DNA of 64,000 nucleotides, taken from positions 1,085,001 to 1,149,000 of the forward strand of contig NZ_CP113864.1 of the NCBI RefSeq assembly GCF_026914285.1, read 5' to 3'. Numbering within the stretch: the stretch's first letter is position 1; each line of letters begins with the position of its first letter. The position numbers and the translations under genes were made by a program. The notes beneath the pieces were generated by a model. It did not search any database and was not told the DNA's origin. It worked only from the letters and a program-made list of their open reading frames with translations. Source of the DNA: Caldicellulosiruptor naganoensis. GTDB taxonomy: Bacteria; Bacillota; Thermoanaerobacteria; Caldicellulosiruptorales; Caldicellulosiruptoraceae. Below are positions 21,959 through 31,457 of the stretch, piece after piece.

Positions 21959-22711
21959 ATGGTAAATGCTGTAATATTAGCAGGCTCTGATAAGAGCAAA
22001 TCAGGGACCCCTTATGAATGTAAAGCATTAATAAAACTGAATGATAAGTTCATGATTGAATATGTCTTAGATGCCGTGTGCAATTCAAAGTATGTTTCAC
22101 GAATAGTCGTAGTAGGGCCTCTAAGACTTAAAGAAGTATTAGAAGCAAAATATCCAAGGGTAGAGTTTATAGAAGAAGATACATCAATCATGAAGAATGC
22201 AAAAAAAGCAATTGAATATCTAAATAGTAATAAAAAAATATTGTTTCTAACTTCGGATTTACCATTTATAACTTCTGAAGCCATAGATCATTTTATTGAA
22301 GAGTCAATAAAAACAGGTGCTGATATTTGCTACCCTATTGTCGAAAAAAGTATAAACGATGAAAAGTATCCTCAAATGAAAAGAACATATGGAACAGTAA
22401 AAGAGGGGACATTTACAGGTGGGAATGCAATAATTATCAATCCATCAGTATTCGACAGGTGCTACAGGCTTGCTGAAAAACTTGTTGAAAAGCGGAAAAA
22501 CCCTATCGCGATGGCAAGGTTGATAGGGCCAACTATTCTTTTGCTCTTTTTAACAAAGAAACTTTCAATTCAGCGGGTGGAAAAGAGAGTTTCAAAGGTG
22601 TTCAAAGTAAAAGCTAAGGCCATTATCTCTACATACCCTGAGATTGGACAGGATGTTGACAAGGATTCTGATTTAACGGTAGCAAAATTTTATCTTCAGA
22701 AAAAAAGATAG
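21959..22711 (+). CDS. MobA-like nucleotidyltransferase family protein
   Basis: 250 residues. AVILAGSDKSKSG at the N-terminus is the NTP-binding loop of the NTP_transf_3 (MobA/GlmU-type) fold, and LFLTSDLPFIT carries the metal-binding Asp. A canonical GGxGxR loop is replaced by a looser GSDKSKSG, so the substrate cannot be read from sequence. ATG 21959 follows AAGGTGAAG. Cotranscribed with the GntR gene, 16 bp apart. Confidence 0.75.
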   Translation: MVNAVILAGSDKSKSGTPYECKALIKLNDKFMIEYVLDAVCNSKYVSRIVVVGPLRLKEVLEAKYPRVEFIEEDTSIMKNAKKAIEYLNSNKKILFLTSDLPFITSEAIDHFIEESIKTGADICYPIVEKSINDEKYPQMKRTYGTVKEGTFTGGNAIIINPSVFDRCYRLAEKLVEKRKNPIAMARLIGPTILLLFLTKKLSIQRVEKRVSKVFKVKAKAIISTYPEIGQDVDKDSDLTVAKFYLQKKR

Positions 22712-22790
22712 AATTCCTATTGAAATTGTGGTATAATATCAATTGATGTAAATATCATTATGTCAATATCTAAATGAAGGAGGCAAGAAA

Positions 22791-23006
22791 ATGCCGAGAA
22801 TAACTCCTGATACAATTATTGCTGATGTGCTCAAAATTGACAGAGGAACTATTCCTATATTTTTGAACAATGGGCTTCATTGTTTAGGATGCCCATCAGC
22901 ACAAGGTGAGAGCATTGAAGAAGCTTGTGCTTTGCATGGGATAGATGCTCAAAAGCTTGTTGATGAGTTAAATGAATATCTCAAAAGCAAAGGGTTGTTA
23001 GATTAA
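22791..23006 (+). CDS. DUF1858 domain protein
   Basis: 71 residues. The whole protein is one DUF1858 domain with the characteristic CLGCPSAQGESIEEA segment (about 25-39), a CxxC pair that may bind metal or undergo thiol chemistry. The family is linked to hybrid cluster proteins and redox metabolism in anaerobes. A good AAGGAGG site precedes the ATG and a TATAAT lies at about 22732. Confidence 0.9.
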   Translation: MPRITPDTIIADVLKIDRGTIPIFLNNGLHCLGCPSAQGESIEEACALHGIDAQKLVDELNEYLKSKGLLD

Positions 23007-23053
23007 AAAACTCTTTACATCTTCAAAAAATAGTATTAAAATATAATTACGAT

Positions 23054-23127
23054 GCGGGTGTAGTTCAATGGTAGAACACCAGCTTCCCAAGCTGGTAGCG
23101 TGGGTTCGATTCCCATCACCCGCTCCA
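23054..23127 (+). tRNA. tRNA-Gly (anticodon CCC)
   Basis: GCGGGTG (23054-23060) pairs with CACCCGC (23117-23123), discriminator T, encoded CCA. The anticodon stem CCAGC/GCTGG encloses TTCCCAA, giving CCC. Confidence 0.95.
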
Positions 23128-23135
23128 GGAGTTAA

Positions 23136-23169
23136 AAATAAAGGGGGTAAAAAGCCCCTTTATTTTTAT
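23136..23169 (+). terminator. Hairpin with T-tract between tRNA-Gly and tRNA-Thr
   Basis: AAATAAAGGGG and CCCCTTTATTT form a long stem followed by TTTATAAA. It probably ends the tRNA-Gly transcript, so tRNA-Thr would need its own promoter or read-through. Confidence 0.6.
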
Positions 23170-23173
23170 AAAT

Positions 23174-23249
23174 GCCCACGTAGCTCAGTAGGCAGAGCGT
23201 CACCTTGGTAAGGTGGAGGTCGCCGGTTCGATCCCGGTCGTGGGCTCCA
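23174..23249 (+). tRNA. tRNA-Thr (anticodon GGT)
   Basis: GCCCACG pairs with CGTGGGC, and CCA is encoded. The anticodon loop TTGGTAA gives GGT. It lies directly upstream of rpmG, as in many Firmicutes. Confidence 0.96.
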
Positions 23250-23432
23250 TTTTAGTTGTTGACAATTTTAATTGTTTATGATAGATTTAAAAAGTCAAAT
23301 AAAAAAGGCATATTTTTTTTTGCTAATTTTGTGCTTGCAATTGAATAAGAGATGGTAATACAAATCTAAGCTGAAAACAAAGAAAGCAGTCATTTTAAAA
23401 GGTTTTAGGGTAGCGGAGGTGAATAGAATAAA

Positions 23433-23597
23433 ATGGCAGCAAAAGGGGCGAGGATGATAATTCATCTGGAATGTTCAGAGTGCAAAAACAGAAATTACAC
23501 CACTGAAAAAAACAAGAGGAATGACCCAGACAGGCTTGAGCTAAGAAAGTACTGCAAGTTTTGCCGAAAGCACACCATTCATAGAGAAACCAAGTAG
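23433..23597 (+). CDS. rpmG: 50S ribosomal protein L33
   Basis: 54 residues. Zinc-type L33: two CxxC pairs (CSEC and CKFC) with the family core [28 protein letters not shown] stands about 10 nt before ATG 23433; an internal ATG at 23454 would give a shorter form closer to the typical 49 residues. First gene of rpmG-secE-nusG-rplKAJL. Confidence 0.93.
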   Translation: MAAKGARMIIHLECSECKNRNYTTEKNKRNDPDRLELRKYCKFCRKHTIHRETK

Positions 23598-23618
23598 TTA
23601 AAAAAAGAGGATGTGTGG

Positions 23619-23891
23619 ATGATGGTGGAGAAGAAAAAAGTAGAAAAACCAATTGTAAAATCCGTTTCTAACAGAAAAAAAGTAACATTTAAAGAATGGT
23701 GGACAAAAACAGTAAAGTTTTTTAGAGATGTAAAAATTGAAATGAAGAAGGTAGTATGGCCTTCTCGAAAGCAAGTTATGAAACACACAATTGTTGTTTT
23801 AGCGTTTACGTTATTTTTCACAGTATTTATTTTACTGGCTGACGTCGTGTACGAGCAGCTTATCTTTAAGTTATTACTTAAGGTAAGATAG
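23619..23891 (+). CDS. secE: Preprotein translocase subunit SecE
   Basis: 90 residues. Single-span Sec translocon subunit: a basic N-terminal part, the amphipathic segment EMKKVVWPSRKQVMKHT (about 43-59) that is the family signature, and one C-terminal membrane helix (VVLAFTLFFTVFILLADVVY). ATG 23619 has AGAGG 8 nt upstream and is preferred to GTG 23613. Confidence 0.93.
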   Translation: MMVEKKKVEKPIVKSVSNRKKVTFKEWWTKTVKFFRDVKIEMKKVVWPSRKQVMKHTIVVLAFTLFFTVFILLADVVYEQLIFKLLLKVR

Positions 23892-23948
23892 CAATTCCAG
23901 TAGAAGAATCAATTAAGAAAAAGGAGGGCGGGCTTTTAGCCCTTCAAG

Positions 23949-24473
23949 ATGAGTGATAAGGAAGCAAAGTGGTATGTTATTCATACCTATGCTGGGTATG
24001 AAAACAAAGTAAAAGCAAATTTAGAAAAGATAATTGAAAATAGAAATCTTTCTGATAAAATATTAGATATCAGGATTCCTACTGAACTTGTGACAGAAAT
24101 TAAAGATGGCAAAAAGATTGTAAAAGAAAAAAAGAAATTTCCTTCGTATGTTTTAATTAAAGCTGTAATGGACAATGACATCTGGTACACAATTAGGAGT
24201 GTAAGAGGTGTAACTGGGTTTGTAGGACCAGAATCTAAACCCACTCCTCTTACCGATGAAGAAATTGAGGCAATGGGTATAAAAGAAGAAGTGATTGAGG
24301 TATTTGATATTGAAGTCGGTGATAATGTAAAGGTCATCTCTGGTCCATTTGCAGATTTTTATGGGCCTGTAATTGAGATAAATAAAGAAAAAAAGAAAGT
24401 AAAGGTAATGCTGAATCTATTTGGAAGAGAGACGCCTGTAGAGTTTGATTATCACCAAGTAGAAAAGTTTTAA
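23949..24473 (+). CDS. nusG: Transcription termination/antitermination factor NusG
   Basis: 174 residues. NGN domain ([20 protein letters not shown]) followed by a KOW domain ([21 protein letters not shown], about 124-144). Normal length. It binds RNA polymerase and couples it to Rho or ribosomes. It lies between secE and rplK as in most bacteria. Confidence 0.97.
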   Translation: MSDKEAKWYVIHTYAGYENKVKANLEKIIENRNLSDKILDIRIPTELVTEIKDGKKIVKEKKKFPSYVLIKAVMDNDIWYTIRSVRGVTGFVGPESKPTPLTDEEIEAMGIKEEVIEVFDIEVGDNVKVISGPFADFYGPVIEINKEKKKVKVMLNLFGRETPVEFDYHQVEKF

Positions 24474-24507
24474 CATAGACAAAAAGGTGGGAGGTGACAG
24501 ATTCAAA

Positions 24508-24933
24508 ATGGCGAAGAAAGTTTTAACACAAATTAAGCTTCAGATTCCGGCAGGAAAAGCAACGCCAGCACCACCAGTTGGACCAGCATTAGGTCAGCAT
24601 GGTGTTAATATTATGCAGTTTTGCAAAGAGTTTAATGAGAGAACAGCAAAGGATGCTGGGCTTATTATCCCAGTTGTTATAACAGTATATTCTGATAGGT
24701 CATTTACATTCATTACAAAAACTCCACCAACATCAGTTTTACTGAAAAAAGCTGCGGGAATTGAGAGTGGTTCACCAAAACCAAACAAGCAAAAGGTTGC
24801 TACTTTGAAAAGAGATGTAATCAGAAAGATTGCTGAACAAAAGATGCCAGACTTGACAGCTGCATCATTAGAAGCAGCAATGAGAACTATCGAAGGAACT
24901 GCGAAGAGCATGGGAATTGTTGTGGAAGACTAA
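24508..24933 (+). CDS. rplK: 50S ribosomal protein L11
   Basis: 141 residues. [20 protein letters not shown] is the family signature. It binds 23S domain II at the GTPase centre. ATG 24508 with GGGAGGTGA about 10 nt upstream is chosen over the longer GTG form. Confidence 0.97.
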   Translation: MAKKVLTQIKLQIPAGKATPAPPVGPALGQHGVNIMQFCKEFNERTAKDAGLIIPVVITVYSDRSFTFITKTPPTSVLLKKAAGIESGSPKPNKQKVATLKRDVIRKIAEQKMPDLTAASLEAAMRTIEGTAKSMGIVVED

Positions 24934-25017
24934 TTTGTCCTCGCACAGCTTTTGAGAAGAAAGTGGGAGGTTATTTAAAACCGCAAATACCACAACGAAG
25001 GAGGTTTTGAAGTAGGA

Positions 25018-25710
25018 ATGTTCAGAGGCAAAAAATATCAAGAAGCAGCAAAACTTGTTGACAAAACGAAGTTATATGATCCAGAAGAAGCTATTGATTT
25101 AGCTTTAAAAACATCTTATGCTAAATTTGACGAAACAGTAGAAGTGCATGTAAGACTCAACGTTGACCCAAGACATGCAGACCAGCAAGTAAGAGGTACG
25201 GTTGTTCTTCCAAATGGAACAGGTAAAAGTGTAAGAGTACTTGTATTTGCAAAAGGTGACAAGGCAAAAGAAGCCGAAGAAGCTGGTGCTGATTATGTAG
25301 GAGCAGAAGAACTTGTTGCAAAGATTCAAAATGAAGGTTGGACAGACTTTGACGTATGTATCGCAACACCTGATATGATGGCTTCAGTCGGAAGGCTTGG
25401 TAAAATATTGGGTCCAAAAGGTCTTATGCCAAACCCAAAATCAGGAACAGTAACAATGGATATTGCAAAGGCTGTAAAAGAAGCAAAAGCTGGTAGAATA
25501 GAGTTTAGAATTGACAAGACGGGTATAATTCATTGCCCAGTTGGAAAGGTTTCATTTGGTAAGGAAAAGCTTCTTGAGAACTACAGAACACTTATGGATG
25601 CGATAATCAAAGCAAGACCACCTGCAGCGAAGGGACAGTTTATAAGAAGTATTACTGTTGCAACTACAATGGGCCCAGGAATAAAGATTAATCCATTAAA
25701 ACCAATGTAA
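25018..25710 (+). CDS. rplA: 50S ribosomal protein L1
   Basis: 230 residues, normal length. L1-stalk protein that also represses its own operon in other bacteria. Conserved [29 protein letters not shown] and TMGPGIKI segments are present. GGAGG precedes the start by about 15 nt with a second AGGA nearer. Confidence 0.97.
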   Translation: MFRGKKYQEAAKLVDKTKLYDPEEAIDLALKTSYAKFDETVEVHVRLNVDPRHADQQVRGTVVLPNGTGKSVRVLVFAKGDKAKEAEEAGADYVGAEELVAKIQNEGWTDFDVCIATPDMMASVGRLGKILGPKGLMPNPKSGTVTMDIAKAVKEAKAGRIEFRIDKTGIIHCPVGKVSFGKEKLLENYRTLMDAIIKARPPAAKGQFIRSITVATTMGPGIKINPLKPM

Positions 25711-25743
25711 TTTCGAAAAAAATAGCTAAAAAAGTGAATATTC

Positions 25744-25913
25744 TACAACCGAAGACAGTAGGTGCAAAGCACTAATGAAAAAGTGCTTTGCTTAAAGTTT
25801 GCCTACCGAGGTTGTAATTATTTTACGTCCATCGGCTAACAAGATGTGTTTAATCTTTATTGTTAGCCGAAGGCAGGATAATTACAGCCTCTTTAAGGTA
25901 AACTTAAAGAGGC
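25744..25913 (+). promoter_or_regulatory. L10 leader (autoregulatory RNA for rplJ-rplL)
   Basis: Between rplA and rplJ are 236 nt of structured RNA. A long arm pairs ACAACC (25745-25750) with GGTTGT (25810-25815) and encloses GCAAAGCAC/GTGCTTTGC. A second hairpin (CGGCTAACAA/TTGTTAGCCG) follows. The last hairpin, GCCTCTTTAAG/CTTAAAGAGGC (25887-25913), with a weak T-rich tail, looks like an attenuator. This matches the L10(L12)4-binding leader known in Firmicutes; the pairing is seen, the role is by family. Confidence 0.85.
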
Positions 25914-25946
25914 TTTAATAATTTATGGATACAGGAGGTGAGTTTA

Positions 25947-26471
25947 TTGCCAAAATCAAGGCAATTGAAAGAGCAGCTTCTGGCTGAGTACAAAGAAAAG
26001 CTTTCGAAAGCAAAAGCAGGTGTCATTGTGTGCAATCATGGAATTACAAGCGAACAGGATATTGCTTTGAGAAAAAAGTTTAGAGAAGCTGGAATAGAGT
26101 ACAAAGTAGTAAAGAAGACGCTCTTTACGTTTGCAGTTAGGGAGAATAATTTGTCAGAGCTTGAGCAATTTTTTGAAGGACCAATTGCTGTTGCATTTTC
26201 TTATGATGATCCTGTAAAAGTGGCAAAAGTTTTAAAAGAGAGTGCAAAAGACCTTGAAAAGTTAGAAATTAGAGGCGGGTTTATTGAAGGCAAGATTATT
26301 TCTGCAAAAGAGGTTGAGGCACTTTCAAAACTTCCATCAAAAGAAGAACTGGTTGCAAAGATGCTTGGTGGCTTGAATGCTCCTATGTCTGGGCTTGTTT
26401 ATGTACTCTCTGGTACTATTCGAAAGCTTGTTCTGGCACTCGATGCTATTGCTAAAAAGCAGAGTGCTTAA
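25947..26471 (+). CDS. rplJ: 50S ribosomal protein L10
   Basis: 174 residues. Stalk base that carries L7/L12 dimers. Begins PKSRQLKEQLLAEYKEKL; KVVKKTLFTFAVRE and the C-terminal L12-binding helix region are present. TTG 25947 is chosen because GGAGG (25934-25938) is 8 nt upstream, while GTG 25938 overlaps the ribosome binding site. Confidence 0.95.
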   Translation: MPKSRQLKEQLLAEYKEKLSKAKAGVIVCNHGITSEQDIALRKKFREAGIEYKVVKKTLFTFAVRENNLSELEQFFEGPIAVAFSYDDPVKVAKVLKESAKDLEKLEIRGGFIEGKIISAKEVEALSKLPSKEELVAKMLGGLNAPMSGLVYVLSGTIRKLVLALDAIAKKQSA

Positions 26472-26510
26472 CATAAATAAAAAAATTTTAAAATGGGAGG
26501 TTGTTTGAAG

Positions 26511-26900
26511 ATGGCAAGCGAAAAGGTTCAAAAATTAATTGAAGAGATTAAAACACTGACAGTTTTAGAACTTTCTGAAATGGTAAAAGCATTAGAAGAA
26601 GAATTTGGTGTTACAGCAGCAGCTCCAGTTGCTGTTGCAGCAGCTCCAGTTGCAGGTGCTCAGGCAGCAGCTCCAGCAGCTGAGGAGAAGACAGAGTTTA
26701 ATGTTATCTTGGCAGATCCTGGCGCTGACAAGATTAAAGTTATCAAAGTTGTAAGAGAGATTACTGGTCTTGGTCTTAAAGAAGCAAAGGACCTTGTGGA
26801 TGGTGCTCCGAAGCCAATTAAGGAAAATGTTTCAAAAGACGAAGCTGAGCAGATTAAGAAGAAGTTAGAAGAAGTTGGTGCAAAAGTTGAGCTCAAGTAA
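26511..26900 (+). CDS. rplL: 50S ribosomal protein L7/L12
   Basis: 129 residues. N-terminal dimerisation helix, an Ala-rich hinge (about 42-65, [20 protein letters not shown]) and the globular C-domain ([20 protein letters not shown], then [10 protein letters not shown]) that recruits translation factors. GGGAGG is 10 nt before the ATG. Confidence 0.97.
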   Translation: MASEKVQKLIEEIKTLTVLELSEMVKALEEEFGVTAAAPVAVAAAPVAGAQAAAPAAEEKTEFNVILADPGADKIKVIKVVREITGLGLKEAKDLVDGAPKPIKENVSKDEAEQIKKKLEEVGAKVELK

Positions 26901-26906
26901 TTAAAG

Positions 26907-26936
26907 AGGGCAGGGAGATTTCTTCCTGCCCTTTTC
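26907..26936 (+). terminator. Terminator after rplL
   Basis: AGGGCAGG (26907-26914) pairs with CCTGCCCT (26925-26932), then TTTTC. It closes the ribosomal protein operon, which here does not continue into rpoB. Confidence 0.85.
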
Positions 26937-27038
26937 AATTTTGAGGTGAAATTTTACTGAGATTGTGGTATTATAAAAGCATATGAGATTGGCCTTATTG
27001 TAAGTTTAGAAATTATCAAAAGAAAGGTTGAGAAAAAA

Positions 27039-27410
27039 ATGAATGAAAAGTACTTAGAAATTATTCAAAAGGTAAATGAGCTCACATCTACAATGTCAGA
27101 GGTTTTCGACCACATTGTGAATGTTCAGATTCCAGAGCTCAGGTTTGAAGATTCTTTTTATCTTCTAAACGATATTATTGAGGCTTTTTTGAGTATTTCA
27201 AATGCCCTGAAAGTAATTCAAACTGAATTTGATGTACGAAGTGCAATGTCTTTAGAAGATGAAATACAGAAGAGTTTAGAAGAGCTTCTTGAACTGTACA
27301 AAGAACCTGACAGTGAAAAACTTTTAAAAAAGTACAAAGATGATATGATTCCGTTGTATAAAAAGTGGCAAGATGAACTTTTGCTCTCAATCAACAAATA
27401 TCAAGCATAA
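27039..27410 (+). CDS. Small helical protein, function unknown
   Basis: 123 residues, almost wholly predicted helical and acidic, with no Cys and no membrane segment. Heptad-like stretches (EEIQ-type and LEELLELYKEPDSEKLLKKY) suggest coiled coil. A TATAAA-like box lies at about 26970 and AAAGG upstream of the ATG, with its own terminator downstream, so it is a monocistronic gene. I do not recognise a family. Confidence 0.75.
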   Translation: MNEKYLEIIQKVNELTSTMSEVFDHIVNVQIPELRFEDSFYLLNDIIEAFLSISNALKVIQTEFDVRSAMSLEDEIQKSLEELLELYKEPDSEKLLKKYKDDMIPLYKKWQDELLLSINKYQA

Positions 27411-27457
27411 GACAGGCTTAAAGATTTAAGCCAAGAAAATTTAAACAAAAGACAAAA

Positions 27458-27498
27458 AAGAGGCTGAAACTCATTTTTTTGAGAACAGCCTCTTTTTA
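27458..27498. terminator. Terminator after the 123-residue protein gene
   Basis: AGAGGCTG and CAGCCTCT flank an inner ACTCA/TGAG pairing, followed by TTTTTACTT. It lies between convergent transcripts. Confidence 0.8.
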
Positions 27499-27550
27499 CT
27501 TATCTTGGCTTTTTCATTTTTCAAAGTACTTAAACTGCGATGTATAAAGA

Positions 27551-28575
27551 TTATAATAAAAGCCTTTTTTCAAGGAGTTCCTGACGGTTTCCCTCTTCCA
27601 CAATTTGTCCATTGTGAATTACAAATATCCTATCAGCATTTCTAATTGTTGAAAGCCTGTGGGCAATAATTATTGAGGTTCTGTTTTTTGTAATTCTTTC
27701 AATAGCTTCTTGAATGAGAACCTCGGTTTGAGTATCCCCAGCAGATGTTGCTTCATCTAATATCAGAATTTTTGGGTCAGCTAAAAGAGCTTTCGCGAAG
27801 GCAATGAGCTGTCTTTGGCCAATAGAAAGTCTGCTTCCTCTTTCATTTACTCCTGTGTCATAGCCATTTTCCATTTTCATTATAAACTCATGGGCATTTA
27901 CGGTCTTTGCAGCTTTTATTACCTCATCCATTCTACTAAAACTCTTCCTTTTGAGACGTCATAAAAACGAGGTATAAGATTTACAAGTGATGATTTTCCT
28001 GAACCAGTTGGGCCCATGATAGCTACTTTCATTTTAGGTTTTATCTCAAAGTTGATATCTTCTAAAACGAGATTTCCAAAGTGTTTAAAATATACGTTTT
28101 CAAACTTGACCCGGCCCCCTTTGACTTCATATGAGGTAGGCTTTCCTTTGATTTTGATTGGTGTGTGCAAAAGTCCAAAAACTCTTTTACATAAGGCATT
28201 TGCTCTTTCTACCATGCTAAATAATCCATCCCAATGACATAAGAGGCCATACAATTGCCCAACAAATACCCTTGAAAAGTCATAAGAGTACCAATTGTGA
28301 TTGATTTGTTTATCACCATAAAACCACCCAATGCAAAAATAGTCAAAACAAGCAAAGAGGTTACAACTTCAATCATAGGAAAGAACCTTCCCCAGATAAG
28401 TCCCACAAGAATGTTTTGTTCCTTTTAGTCTTGGTTTGCTGATGAAAATTTTTCAATTTCAAAATCTTCTTGTGAAAGTGCCTTTACTATCCTTATGCCA
28501 GTTATGTTCTCTTGTGTGGCTGTGTTTAGCTTTGAATACTTTTCGCGTATCTTAATAAATCTGGTCGTATCGTTT
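27551..28575 (-). pseudogene. ABC exporter (transmembrane plus ATPase), decayed remnant
   Basis: Minus-strand pieces of a fused ABC exporter half. The transmembrane part reads KIREKYSKLNTATQENITGI to about 28573, has an in-frame TAA (about 28428), then a frameshift near 28225. The ATPase has Walker A GPTGSGKSSL, then an internal deletion of roughly 50 residues: RVLVEW runs straight into DEVIKAAK, so the Q-loop region is missing. The signature RLSIGQRQ and Walker B ILILDEATS remain. The first half of the membrane domain is absent. It cannot make a working transporter. Confidence 0.88.
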
Positions 28576-28804
28576 TATCAAAATTTTTTTAGATTGTCCA
28601 CCTGAAGAACATCTACCAATATTTGTTTTTATAATTTTTGCTTTATGAAATTTCAATACTATTGTAACCTTGCGACATCTAAAAATAAATATAAGAGTTT
28701 TAATATTTAGCTCAATTTTTTAAGATACTCTTTGCTCATCATAAAAGTTTGAGTCTTTTAATAATATTGTTTATAGATACTTGACAGGAATTAAAATTTT
28801 ATAG

Positions 28805-31361
28805 ATGATAACTAAACTTCTTGAATTTCATGAAAGAGGGCTTTTGTCTGAAAAAGCAAAAAAGAATATTGAAAGATTTGGACTAAATGAAATAAAAGTC
28901 GAAAAGAGGAAAAGTACGTTTTCGATTTTTTTGGACCAGTTTAAAGGCATTTTGGTCGTAATATTAGCACTTTCTACAGCAATGTCATTTTTGCTTGGTG
29001 AGTTTTTGAATGCTGGCGTCATCTTTTCTTTGATAATCCTAAATGGGATATTAGGGTTTGTGCAAGAGTTTAGAGCCGAAAAGGCTATAGAATCACTAAA
29101 AAACTACATCTCATATAAAGCAAAAGTAGTAAGAGATGGTAATATAGAGGAAATAGAAACCAAATTCGTAACAGTAAATGACATAGTTATTATTGAAGAA
29201 GGTGACAAAATTCCGGCAGATGGTATTTTATTAAGATCTTTTTCCTTAGCAGTGAATGAATCAATTTTAACTGGTGAATCGCTGCCAGTTGAAAAGGATG
29301 AAAAAAATGAAAATAGGCTGTATATGGGTACTTATGTTATAAAAGGAAAAGGTATAATGAAAGGAACATCAATTGGGCTTGAAACGAAAATGGGTAAAAT
29401 TGCCAAAGCCCAGGCTGAGATTGAAGAGTATAAAACACCTCTTCAAAAAAAGCTTAGCCAGCTTGGCAAACAACTTGCCTTAGTTTGTCTTAGCATATGT
29501 GCTGTTATCGTCGTATTAGGAATTTTAAGAAAGCAAAACATCTATGATATGTTCATGGTAGGAATTTCTTTAGCAGTTGCAGCAATTCCTGAGGGTCTTC
29601 CTGCTGTGGTGACAATAACCTTGGCAGTAGGAGTTCAAAGAATGGCAAGGAAAAATGCGCTTATAAGAAAGCTTTCAGCGGTTGAAACATTGGGTTGTGT
29701 AAACATTATCTGTTCAGACAAGACAGGAACTCTGACTGAAAATAAGATAACTGTTAAAAGAATAGAAACCATTGACATGAGTATTGAAGTCGAAGGAACG
29801 GGGTATGATTTAAAAGGAAGAATATTGTTAAATGGGCGAATTGTGAAAAATCAAGTACTTGATTATTTGGTTATGTGTGCAATCAACTGTAATAATGCTG
29901 AATTTAGTAACTATAAAGACAAACAATATAAAGTTTCAGGCGATCCAACTGAAATAGCTCTTTTAGTTCTTGCCAAAAAATATCGCGAAACATTAAACAA
30001 AGGTGAAAGAAGATTAGAAATTCCATTTGATTCTCAAAGAAAGTATATGGGAGTTTTTGTGAAATACGAAAATGCTAAAATTCTTTTTGTAAAAGGTGCG
30101 TTTGAAAAACTAATTGAAAAGCGCAGGTTCTATATGTGCGAGGATGGCACTATAAGGCAGCTTGGTTATAATGAAAAGAGAGTTATTACAAAAAAGAACG
30201 AGTTGTTGTGTATGTCCTCTATGAGGGTTTTACTTTTGTGTATGAAATTTGAATCGAGTACTGTTGACAACATGATATTATTAGGACTTGTGGGGATGAT
30301 AGACCCTCCGAAAAAAGGAGTTAAATTGGCAATTGAAAAGGCAAAAAAAGCAGGAGTCAAGACTATTATGATAACAGGCGACCACAAACTGACAGCATTT
30401 TCAATTGCAAAAGATTTGAGCATTGTTTCTTCATTTGACGAAGTGGTAGATGGTGAAGAACTTGAGAAAGACGAAAAGATATTAGAAAAGAAGATTGACA
30501 AGATTACGGTATTTGCGAGAGTTGATCCTTTGCACAAATTAAAGATTGTGAGACTTCTCAAGAAAAAAGGGAACATTGTTGCAATGACAGGTGATGGAGT
30601 AAATGATGCCCCGGCAGTAAAGGAAGCTGATATAGGAATTGCAATGGGACTTAGCGGAAGTGATGTTACCAGAGAGGCTGCTTCAATGATTTTGCTCGAT
30701 GATAATTACACTACTATTGTTCATGCAATTGAGGAAGGGAGACTTATTTACAGCAATATTAGAAAATTTATAAAAATACCTCCTTGCTTGCAACATTGGA
30801 GAGGTTCTGATAATGCTTTTTACCTCCATTTTTAATCTACCAATTACACTTTTGCCAACGCAGATTTTATGGGTAAATCTTGTAACAGATGGTCTTCCCG
30901 CAGCAGCTCTTTCAATGTCAAAAGGTGATGATACTTTTATGAGACAAAAGCCAAGACCAAGAGATGAGAGCATTTTTGCAGGGGGACTGTCAAAAGAGAT
31001 AATTTTAAGAGGTTTCGCAATTGGCTTTTTTGCAAGCCTTTCATTTTACCTTCCTATTATGAAAGGATATGATATAAAAACAGCAAGAACAGTAGCATTT
31101 GCAACTCTTGTTTTATCACAACTTATTTATTCATTTGAATGTTCAACCCCAAAAAGAAACATTTTCAACTTGCTGCATGGAAGTTTATATCTACTATTTA
31201 GTGTAACTGTATCATTTGTATTATTTTTACTGGTAATTTACATACCACAGCTGGGTATAGTATTTGAAGTAAGTTGCTTGGGATTTCTGGAGTGGATGAT
31301 TATCATAATTTGTTCATTATTTCCTTTTCTGCTTCATTCTATATTTGCAAAAAATATCTAA
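28805..31361 (+). pseudogene. Cation-transporting P-type ATPase (Ca2+ type), single frameshift
   Basis: Two overlapping frames (28805-30835 and 30813-31361) together give about 850 residues. Visible: TGES actuator loop, membrane helix 4 with AAIPEGLPAVV (Ca2+-type PEGL), the phosphorylation site CSDKTGTLTEN, GDPTE, TGDHKLTA and MTGDGVNDAPAVKEADIG. The frame breaks in an A5 run at 30772-30776: removing one A restores FIKYLLACNIGEVLIMLF into the second frame. Everything else looks functional, so this may be a sequencing error, phase variation or recent loss. The N-terminus starts right after a stop and is about 20 residues shorter than usual. Confidence 0.85.
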
Positions 31362-31457
31362 AGTGATAAAATAATATAAGAAGGTTATTTGATAAAAAAA
31401 TGTCATATTCGAAATCAAAGAAATAAAAAATACTATGAGAAAGGAGATTTGAAAAGA

